64,000 nucleotides of DNA from Neoscytalidium dimidiatum (taxonomy: Eukaryota > Ascomycota > Dothideomycetes > Botryosphaeriales > Botryosphaeriaceae), in assembly GCA_037367355.1 (NCBI GenBank), contig CM074699.1, forward strand, positions 3,844,001 to 3,908,000. Direction: 5' to 3'. Position 1 is the stretch's first letter. Each line of letters begins with the position of its first letter. The notes under the pieces are model-generated. The model had not been told where the DNA came from. It searched no databases and worked only from the letters and a program-made list of their open reading frames with translations. Below are positions 55,446 through 64,000 of this stretch, one piece after another. The position numbers were made by a program, and so were the translations under genes.

Positions 55446-56911
55446 TTAGAGAATAGAATTAGAAAAATCTAAAAGCTTATCCCAACTATTATCCTCTACT
55501 AAAGAGGGGCCTAGAGAGTAGAAATATATTAATAAAAAATAAACTAACTTACTTAGTAGAAAAGAGTTATCTAAGAAGTCTATAAGATAAAAATTAGTTA
55601 TCTACTAGTAGTCTACTAATATTCTATATTAATTAAACTTACTATCTTCTTTTAACCCTATAAAACTATCTAGAACCGGCGAGTTATAGAATTCTAGTAA
55701 GATTTAGTTAGTATAAGTCGGTTTTTTAACCGATTAAATTAGAGATTTACTTACTTTTCTCTTCTAGATTAAAGTTATTAATAGGGAAATCTCTATTAAT
55801 AAAGTCTTCGTCTAGAAAATAGTCTAAAGATAAATAAATTAGCTAATAAAATCTTAATTTAAGTAGAATTAAGAGATAAAACTTACTTTCTTCTTCTAGA
55901 TTAAAGTTTCTACTAGTATTACTAGTAAAACTAGTAGAATCTAGTAGAAATTAAGTTAGTTTTAAACGGCTAGAGTCTAAAAATATTAGTAGTAAACTTA
56001 AACTCTCTCTACAAAGAGAAAAAGTATCTAATTAATTAGTTAGTAAAGACTCTACTCTATAAATATACTAAGTACTTACTTTTAATAGAGTCGTCTAGCT
56101 CTATAGCCTCGAATATACTCTTAGAAAGAGTAAGCCACGCCTTAAAAGTCGAGAGGCTAGATAGATAAAAATATTAGTAGCTAAACTAAAGGGTAAAACT
56201 AGAAGTAAAAGCTAAAACTAAGATTACTTACTTAAAAGCTAGGCTTTTAGACGCGGAATCGCTCTTAGAAACTCGAGTACTAAAGCTATTAATAGACTAT
56301 ACTAAGTAGTCTCTTAGAAAGATAAAGAGTATCTAGAAAAGAATTAAAAAAGTAAGAAAATAAGCTAGAAATAGTTAAAATTAACCTACTTTTCTCTTTC
56401 TTTAGAGGTTTTCTCGCCGGAGCTCTTTCGATAGGGTACGTAGAGCTCGTTTCTATTAAAATAATTAGTAAAAGTAGGTAAATAGCTAGAAAATAAGCTA
56501 AAAAACTAAGAACTTACCCGATTTTTACCGAGTTTTTTAGCCTATCTTTAGGCTCGGCCGGTTTAGCTTTAATATAAAGCTTTCCCCTATAGTATAGTTA
56601 GTAGACGGACCTAAATAGAGCGTAAAATAAGAGAAACTACTGGAAAAAAACCGAAAACCTACCTAAAAAGCTTAGAATTCTTAGGTCTTCCTAGTCTTTT
56701 TCTATATATTTAGTTAGTATTAGCCGGTTCTCGAGTTTTAGTAGGCGGGAATAGTACTTACGAGATCGAGGACGAAGAGATAGCCTCGCTAGATAGATAG
56801 TTAGCTAGATTTAGCCGAAAAATAGCGGGTTTTTTTTTAGAAAAAATCGACTTACTTTCTCTTCGTAGAGGGAATAGAGACGTAGTTAAAGGTTCCGATA
56901 GTAGAAGACAT
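55446..56911 (-). CDS. Unrecognised 12-exon gene inside the RIP block (gene B), AT-hook-like motif
   Basis: Model: complement(join(55446..55510, 55553..55579, 55643..55693, 55755..55811, 55887..55940, 56080..56156, 56232..56285, 56390..56452, 56518..56586, 56663..56701, 56762..56788, 56856..56911)), 639 nt, 212 aa. All eleven donors are GTAAGT or GTAGGT, all acceptors TAG; introns 42-139 bp; frame is open from ATG to TAA. Residues 29-38, KRLGRPKNSK, resemble an AT-hook. NFNLEE occurs at 140-145 and 159-164, each at an exon end, suggesting exon duplication. Met only at 1; Trp at 110 and 201; no Cys, His or Gln. Of five CpA/TpG in the locus, three are the start codon and the two Trp codons. The acceptor of exon 8 is least certain (a better pyrimidine tract lies upstream but leads to a stop). 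No family recognised; a nuclear DNA-binding role is inference. Confidence 0.7.
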
Positions 56912-57254
56912 CGTAGTAGAGGTCGAAAATCGCGTAAAGTTGATAGATAGTCGTAGATAGTCGTAGTTAAGAGTAGAAGTCTCTTAAAGCTAAGAAAAAG
57001 AAGAGAAAAGCCGGCTTCTTTTATAGACTAATTAGAGGGCGGATTTAAGCGGGCTTAAACGGATCTAGACGGAGTTAAATTAGATTTTTAATAATTAATA
57101 ATTAAGAAAACTTAATATTATTAATCTAGAAGTCTAGATCTTAGAAAAGAGGGGATAAAGATAAGAGTAGAGTTAAAAGTAAAAGTTAAAGCTAAAAGAC
57201 TAATAAAAATTAGATAAAACTAACTTTATAGTTTAATATTATAATTATCTAATA

Positions 57255-57345
57255 GATAGAGTAGATATCGCGTAGTCTAGTTATTAAAATTTAAATTATA
57301 ACTAGTAACTTCTAAGATTTCGAGTTCGATTCTTATTAGGAAAAG
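57255..57345 (+). other. RIP-mutated tRNA-like/SINE head
   Basis: An A-box-like TAGTCTAGTTA (about 57273-57283) is followed about 40 bp later by a good B box, GAGTTCGATTC (about 57322-57332). The spacing fits a tRNA-derived Pol III promoter. Stems cannot be closed well, as expected after C-to-T and G-to-A changes. Function as a tRNA is unlikely. Confidence 0.4.
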
Positions 57346-57405
57346 TTTAGACTTTATTATCTAACTTAACTATCGGATATTTAAGCTCTAGAATTTAAAT
57401 TTCTT

Positions 57406-57670
57406 AAAAGTAAATTATAGTTTTTTATTAGAATAGACTAGAAACTTAAGATTTAAATAGATTAAAGTAGTAAAATAGCGGTTTTAGTAGAGATAACTAA
57501 TTTACGTTATAAATTACTTAGTAAAACTACTAATAGAGAAAAGTAAATTATAGTTTTTATTAGAATAGACTAGAAACTTAAGATTTAAATAGATTAAAGT
57601 AGTAAAATAGCGGTTTTAGTAGAGATAACTAATTTACGTTATAAATTACTTAGTAAAACTACTAATAGAG
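57406..57670. repeat. Tandem duplication of about 133 bp
   Basis: 57406-57538 is repeated at 57539-57670 with one T indel as the only difference I see (both start AAAAGTAAATTATAG and end ACTACTAATAGAG). The near identity shows duplication after RIP. Confidence 0.9.
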
Positions 57671-57889
57671 CTAGCTAGATAGATATTATATATCTAAATT
57701 ATTAAATATCGAGTTAATCTAATAAAAAGTCTAGTAATAAAGCTTAAAGACTTATATAATAGTTATTAATAAGTAAATCTCTATTAGAATAATTACTATA
57801 TCTATTAATCTAATTAGTAGAGTTACTAGCCGATTAAAAGCTACGATATAAAAAGAATTTAATTAGTATATTTAGATAATCTATCTTAT

Positions 57890-58640
57890 CTTATTAAATA
57901 CGTAAAAAGAGACGACTTATTTAGATTTTTTATACTAGTAGCGGTTAAAATAATTATTAAAGTAACTAAAATCTTTAATTAACCGCGTATAAGCTAACGG
58001 AGGCCTTAGTAGATACGTTTTAATATTTTAAAATACGTTTCTTAACGCGTAAAAAAAGATAGTCTATTTAGATTCTTTATACTAGTAGCGGTTAGAACGA
58101 TTATTTTAGTAGCTAGAATTTTTAGCGGGCTCTAAAGTTAATAACGGGGCCTTAATAAATATATTTTAATAGTCTAAAATACGTCTCTTAACGTAGAAAA
58201 AGTAGTCTATTTAGATTCTTTATATTAGTAATAGTTAGAACGACTATTTTAGTAGTCTAAATCTTTGGGCTTTAAATTTAATAACGGGGCCCTAATAACT
58301 ATATTTTAATATTCTAAAATACGTTTTTAAACGCGTGAGAAAGATAGCCTATTTAGATTCTTTATATTAGTAGTAGTAAAAATAGCTATTTTAGTAGTTA
58401 GAATCTTTAACGGGCTAAAAGTCTATAACGAGGGCCTAATAAATATATTTAAAGATTCTAAAATACGTTTCTAAACGTATAGAAAAAGTAGCCTATTTAG
58501 ATTTTTATACTAGTAGTAGTAGAAACGACTATTTTAATAGCTAGAATCTTTAGCGGGCCTAAAGTCTATAACGAGGGCCTAATAAATACGTTTTAATAGT
58601 CTAAAAATACGTTTCTAAACGTATAGAAAAAAGTAGCCTA
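57890..58640. repeat. Satellite array (about 147-bp unit), right end
   Basis: Anchors near 57977, 58124, 58269, 58410 and 58553. The final unit stops abruptly at about 58640 against unique coding sequence. Confidence 0.85.
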
Positions 58641-61563
58641 TAGCGGCTTTGGAAAGAACGGAAACGGTAGCATCGGCAGCGAAGGTGGAAGCGGCGGCCG
58701 ATACGGCATCAATAAGCTCGCGTCCGTTTTCGCCTACGGGAAACGACGACAAGCGGCCAAAGACGCCAGGAACATCCGGGGGAGACACGACCAATTCTGT
58801 GATCGCCAGTCCGAAGGGGTACGCACAGTCGGTCAGATCCTTTAAATCTCTCAATCATTACGACTACCAACACTACGACGACCCCAACCGCCGCTCTTCT
58901 TCCCAGACTGCGCGCGCCGACCTCGACTTCTCCTACCTATACAAGCCTAAGGTCAAGCTTGGCCCTCGGCCTACCCAGGAACCGCACCCACACACTACCG
59001 AGTCCAAAAGCGCTAAACTGCCGGCCAGCTTGAAGGCGGCTGTGCGGAATAAGGGGAGCTCCTCTAGGCCCAAATCCAGGGATTCCAGTATGGTGCCCAG
59101 TATAGGCCTCCCGCCACCGCCGCCGATTCCTACGATATCTGAAATGCCTGCCACTGCTCCCTCGCGACCAACATCCAGCCCTGGCTTGAAATCGAGCTCG
59201 AATTCCGTCAAGTCGCCAGGCATCACGCCGGAAAAACAGCGTTTGATGAGGGCAGTCGAGCTTCGCAAAAAGCAGAAGGCGGCGCAGCTGGCGAGACAAA
59301 AGTCGAATGGAAACCCCGAAGACGCCGACGCCACGGCTGGCGCCGAGGAGAAAGCAGAGCCAGCGGAGCCAGCGGAACCAGCGGAGGAGAAGGAGCTAGA
59401 GGCCGCTGTGAGGGAAGGAGAGGGCATTTCGTCGCATCGCGAAACGACGTCTAGCACGGAGTCTGGCTCGACTTTAAAGCCTGATGACGCTCCAGGCACG
59501 CCCGACCACACTAAGGCTGACTCCGGCGTGCAATTGATGATCAGTGGAGCCGGAGATGAGGAAGACGCTCGGCCTCCCACTCCTGTCGCGTCCTCGCCAA
59601 TATCGGTTCAGGAGTCGTCCAACCCGTCCTCTACGCGCCCTTCGTCCATCTCAGATGGTGGCGAACGCAAGGAGCTACTGGATACGGAAGACAAGGCGGA
59701 GGATGCGCTGCCGCATGATGAGGCTAGGGAACCTTCGCTCGGTGTTCCATCGGCGGCGGTTCCAGCATCAGCGCGGGCCACCGGTGCCGAGCATCCCAAT
59801 CAGGATGTTTCATCATCTCCTGACAGGGGGGGCACGGGAGAACATCAAACAGAGGCCGCCAAGGGCCCGGAAGCATCAGAGGATATTACCACGGCGCTGC
59901 CGTCTTCTTCTTCCCTTCCAGAACGTCGCTCCACCACGAAGAGCAAGCGTCGAGTTCCCGTCGACCCCATCCGTGTCGACCCGGACGCGGAAAGTTCCGA
60001 CGACGACTGCGACTACCTCTCCGACGACTCCCTAATGGAGGAACTGCAGAGCGCAACGGTCGAAGAGGCCAAGCCAATGTCCGTATCCAAGTCGCCCATC
60101 ATGCCTATTTTCCCTCGCCGGAAATCTCAGGCCTCGACCCTGTCAACCAAATCGGCTGAGCAGCGCGTTAACTCAAACCCTCTATCCCTTTACAGGACGG
60201 CTACCCCAACCCGGCTTTCTCCTTCACCGGAGGATCAGATCGGCGTCGGCCAGCGGTCTTTATCCGCATCATATGCGAGTGAGGCGCAGCCAAAAGCTCC
60301 GCTAGTCAAGAAGAGTAATGTCTCGTCAGGCATCTCGCAACGCATTAAGGCTCTCGCAGAAAAATCCAGCAAGGATGCTGCTCCGGTTCCGATACCCAAA
60401 GTCGGCTACACCCCGGAGAAAAACTCCATCAGCATTGCTCAACGCTCGAATTCTTTCAGGGTATCGCACTCCTCTTCTGGCCCAGACAGCAAGCACTTGA
60501 AACGTCTCAGCAAATCCTCGTTCATTTCGGTCCCGCCCTAGAGCGCCCTACTCTCGGGGCGAGAATTCAAGCGAAAGCATCCAGGCTGTCTACAACAAGA
60601 ATGCGGATAACAAGACTGAGTCGGTCACTGTTACCGCTCGGATCATTCGCCGCAGACACCCAGCCAAGAGCTTGATGCCTCGCCCTTAGATCTGCAACAG
60701 AGCCCGATCACTATCGATCGCAACAAGTCCGACGCTACACCTCCTCCGTCAATCGTCGTCCCTCCTCCCGCTGAAGAATCGACTTTGTCACCTAAGTCTG
60801 GCGATGCTTCTCCCGCGCAACCCTCAAATGCGAATCTTGAATCCCCAGCGCAAGCCCTGCCTCGTTCGTCGTCGGAGAGCAGTTGGCGTTCATTCGGTCG
60901 CCGGCGTAGTGAAGCCACCTCACCGCCTCCTATGCCGCGAAGCCAATCTGTCACTAGCCTCGACAGCACGGCAACCGAAGAGGGAGAGGAGAAGAAGAAG
61001 GGAAACAGGGCGAGCAGATTACTCAAGCGTATGAGCAATAGCCTTTCCTCAAGCAAAAAGAGCTTGAACCAAATGATGAGTTCTGCAGTGCAGGAAGAGC
61101 TTCCGGAACCTATCCAAGAGAAGAAGGAATCGCAACCTGGGATTGTGATCGGCGATCTGAATGTTCAGTTCCCCGATACCCTTGTGAGCGCTCTCTTCTC
61201 CATCGCGAGTTCTGCAGTGCTAACAGAGCCACAGCTATGGAAGAGAAGATGGGTCGAGATCGACGTTCAGGGTAACATTGTCCTCTCCCTATCTAAGTCA
61301 AACGAGGTATTTCATGGTTACATATCGACACGATAAGGTTGCGCTAACCAAATTAGCAGCAGTCAAAAGGCATCACCAAGCGCTACCACCTCAGCGAATT
61401 CCAGTCTCCCTTCGCGCCAGACCAAGAACGTCAGGAAATGCCAAACAGCGTAATTCTTGATTTCCACGACGGCCGCACGCTGCAGTGTGCTTGTGAGAGC
61501 GCCTCGGGACAGGTTCACGTTCTTGGCCTTCTGAAGGAGGCTCACAAGTCCTGGACTCAGTGA
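58640..61563 (+). pseudogene. 5'-truncated, frameshifted Ser/Pro-rich fungal protein with PH-like C-terminus
   Basis: Coding sequence begins at the satellite junction with no start codon: the frame is closed by TAG at 58634 inside the repeat. The first 630 codons (to 60541) are Ser/Pro/Glu-rich, with TPEKQRLMRAVELRKKQKAA, a coiled segment, SDDDCDYLSDDSLMEELQSA, and GISQRIKALAEKSSK, which I associate with a conserved but uncharacterised fungal family. Frame changes near 60540 and 60655 separate this from the rest (KSDATPPPSIVVPPPAEEST onward). The last part has two good introns (61184-61234, 61307-61362) and a PH-like domain: VIGDLNVQFPDTLLWKRRWV, VLSLSKSNE, KRYHLSEFQSPFAPDQE, NSVILDFHDGRTLQCACESA, ending at TGA 61561-61563. 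The family looks cytoskeletal or scaffold-like, but the function is unknown. Confidence 0.72.
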
Positions 61564-64000
61564 ATGTGCTCCTCCAACCTTTTCTAATAAGCTGTGCCTG
61601 CTTTGGTCTTGTCACGCTTGCCTTGACTTTTGCAGTTGAGAGCTCACGATCGATAGTATATCGAGAGAGACTCTCTGCGTCTTCAAATATTTCCTTTTGG
61701 CATGAAATACCCGTTACCCGCGCAAAAATCTCCTTGCCCAAAGCTGTTCACAGCAATTTTTTTCTGCAGCATGACCGCACGATCATCATCACAGTCAGCA
61801 ACTCCTTGCGTATTCCCCTTTTTTAGTGGTTGTTGGAGCATCAGGTCTGAGAGGTCCGTCCAATGGTTTTCTTCTACTTCGCATTACTTCTCTCTTCTAT
61901 CGAGTATTTGTTTGGCTTGTGGCTTGCTTTTCCATTGGAGCAATGTGGGGCAAAAAGAGCTAGGCTCATTACATCGAAGTCCGGCGATCAAAGATGTTAC
62001 TCTCGGTGGCAGGTCGGCGGCGCAAATGTAGGCAGGCTTCTCTGGAAACAGAAAGAACGTTGTCCTCTCTTCTCGACTTGTCTCGAGGTCCTTGCGTACT
62101 TGGAGCGTCATACCTTATATTACCCTTCTTATTTGCATGACCAGGTCTGCAAGCTCGTTATTGTTTGAAACGGCCTCAATGGTCCCGTCGACTGAAAGAC
62201 AGAGGAAAGAATCAGAACGCGATTATGCGGTTGCATCGGCTCATTTTCTCTTGCCTTAACTCCCCACGGGATCCCAGCACTCCTTTTTGTACGCTTTATT
62301 TTTCTTTTTCTATTTTGGATTGGGTTGTCGTTAATTTTTTTTTTTAAAGCGGTGTCTTTGTCTCCCTTTTTCCCTTCTCAATTTCTTTTTCATCCCGATG
62401 ACCTGGCGGTATCTGCGCTGTCGTCGTTTGCTGGTCGATCGCCTACTACATCTTTCCACTCCCCTTTTGCGCGGGCGACAAAACTGGCAATATATACATA
62501 CCCTTTATTAGTCTCCCTCATACACACACCCACCGCACCTCTCTTCCGTTAAGAAGTCCTGGTAGCCTTTCCTCTTCTTCCCCGTACCGGTTGTGCTGCA
62601 GCGAATGGAGGAATAAATGAAGAACAATACGCGTAATGCAAAAACATGCGGCTCCTGTGGCCAGCTTTCCGTGTGTTTATGAACGTCTGTCTGTGGCTCT
62701 GTTCTAACTGCTCGTGGCCGGCAGCATTTGCTGTAGATACGTCGAAATCGTCAGAGGCATATCAGTTATTTTAATATTAATTCCTCGCGAGCTGAAAAGT
62801 TACAATATATCGTAGATCCCAGGGTGCGAGTTCATGGGGTCCGGACAAGCAAGTCCACAGATAAGCCCGTCTAACGAGTTGAGATGGATCTCATAACAAA
62901 AGAGAGCACACGAGTAGCTCAAAGCTCATGCCGGTGCACCAGTCAACGCGGAACCCCGGCGCATATATGCCGCATAGGTGTGAATGGCAGCACGAATGAT
63001 ACCTGGCTCTGTTAGCTTACCAGATCATTTCTATTCCCCCCACTCATGAATACCCATGCTACTTCCACGAGCATCCAGGCACTGAGATCGTTCTTCGCTC
63101 AGGTACGGTAGGCAAATCTTGGGAATCGGCAGCTAGAGTTCCCAAGCTATGTTCCGTATTTTGGAGCCCGCACGGCTATCCATGTGAGTTCGGGACTTGC
63201 ACCCACATGCCTTTGTTCACATAATAGGCTAGACCAAAGTCCCCTATGGGGACTGCTGCCGAGAGAAGCCCGGGCTACGACAGGGACTGCCGTGCGGGCA
63301 AAAGAAAGTTTCGTAAGAGAGTCAGATCAGGGCCGGCCCGAGTCAGAGTGAACAGGGCATTACGACCTCTTTCAGCTTTCGCCCCATGGGACGAAAGAGC
63401 AGCGGGGCACCCGAATCATGTTCACATCAGCTCTCCCCGTTACATGATCACCGTTGAGAGCGACGGAGTGGTGGACTTTCTGGCGAGGCTGCCAATCGGG
63501 AGTGGTGCGTAAGTAAACCACTGCCCTGTGATCAGGGTGTAGAAGAGGGGAGCGACTCACAGCTCATCGCGATGCCTGAACGTTCACGGGCGGTGATCGT
63601 CGCTGAAGTCTAGAACGCGGGTAGAGTGAGGGGATCGCAATGTCTCGGTGATTGATTCGACGTGATCAGCGTGCGAAAGGCACTCTGGCCGGTGATGCCC
63701 ATGTACGGTGCCCACTCCTGAGGCGGATGTCCGGACGCAAGATCGGTTGGTACGTGGTTGACGACGCGGCGGGCTCCGCGGTGTTGGCTTCGTCCGATTT
63801 GTGGGGACGCCGAGTGGAGCCCGACTCCTCGAAAAGGGTGTTTGCGAAGGTAGATCACCGGCGGATCAAGATACTTGGAGCGGTAGGTGTGACGTAGTCG
63901 CACAAAGCTAGTTGGAAGTAAAGCGGTCGGTCCGTGAGCTCGCAGTGCACCTGGCTGGCAGGTTTACAGCCAGGAACCGCCTGGGAAAGAGACACACGGG
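61564..64000. other. Non-coding or unrecognised
   Basis: 2.4 kb. The first 1.2 kb is pyrimidine-rich, with T runs near 62335-62345, and looks like a long 3' region or promoter. From 63.2 kb GC content rises and overlapping open frames occur on both strands (63246-63512, 63610-63903), none recognisable. Confidence 0.45.

Larger units (their letters stand above)
37541..58640. other. RIP-saturated, AT-rich repeat block
   Basis: Apart from the chromovirus at 44293-50963, this block has almost no CpA or TpG, while CpG, CpC and TpA are common: the footprint of RIP acting on CpA on both strands. By eye, 38103-40300 contains about two such dinucleotides (near 38802 and 39392) where hundreds are expected. 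Because every ATG, GTG, TTG and CTG contains TpG, start codons are nearly absent on both strands. Contents: tandem arrays, an eroded helicase gene, two apparently intact multi-exon genes, SINE-like insertions. No telomere repeat is seen, though TLH-like helicases are typically subtelomeric. Confidence 0.92.

Noticed and set aside
37541..58640. Telomere or centromere proper
   Set aside because: No TTAGGG tract; the CCCTAA strings in the satellite are isolated. Subtelomeric origin is only suggested by the helicase type.
63246..63903. Open frames near the right edge
   Set aside because: Overlapping frames on both strands with no domain; probably compositional.

Overview
The window comes from a filamentous ascomycete (Pezizomycotina). 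The genes carry short introns of about 45-140 bp with GT..AG borders. They include fungal families: a Zn(II)2Cys6 regulator, a partially reducing polyketide synthase (PKS), a fungal CAP protein and an MIP channel. A 21-kb AT-rich block shows the CpA-to-TpA signature of repeat-induced point mutation (RIP). Class and species cannot be resolved from the sequence alone. I found no rRNA, CRISPR array or telomere tract.

Left arm, 1-37.5 kb, mostly unique sequence. In order: a 5'-incomplete ankyrin protein; a trans-enoyl-reductase-like dehydrogenase; a five-exon Zn2Cys6 transcription factor; an SMP-30-like beta-propeller protein divergent from a 1784-aa KS-AT-DH-KR-ACP synthase of the 6-MSA/mellein type; a HIT-family hydrolase; the 3' exon of a DUF6601-like membrane protein; a flavin monooxygenase; a secreted CAP protein; a broken FAD-linked oxidoreductase; an epoxide hydrolase with one nonsense codon; an aquaporin; a zinc alcohol dehydrogenase; a beta-lactamase-fold esterase/transferase; and an M19 dipeptidase with a stop at codon 13. 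PKS, regulator, FMO, FAD oxidase, epoxide hydrolase and ADH resemble the parts of an oxidised-polyketide cluster. At least two of them are dead, so the set looks like a decaying cluster or a chance grouping.

Centre, 37.54-58.64 kb. This block has almost no CpA or TpG on either strand while CpG remains. It holds a 171-bp tandem array, about 16-18 copies of a ~147-bp satellite in several arrays, and a large eroded RecQ/TLH-like helicase gene. The helicase is split by a recent chromovirus (Ty3/gypsy LTR retrotransposon, identical 384-bp LTRs, TAACG target duplication) that shows no RIP. Behind the retroelement's integrase, on the opposite strand, lies an apparent spliced gene with a Zn2Cys6-like cysteine cluster and a coiled coil.

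The most interesting result is two multi-exon genes inside the RIP-saturated block, on the minus strand: 39526-40309 (4 exons, 196 aa) and 55446-56911 (12 exons, 212 aa). Frames, introns and stops are coherent throughout. In the first, the only CpA/TpG in roughly 900 bp is the start codon. In the second, three of the five survivors are the start codon and its two Trp codons. This looks like purifying selection working against RIP.

Right arm, 58.64-64 kb. The satellite abuts directly a conserved fungal gene (Ser/Pro-rich protein with a C-terminal PH-like domain) that lacks its 5' end and has two frameshifts. The remainder is non-coding as far as I can tell.
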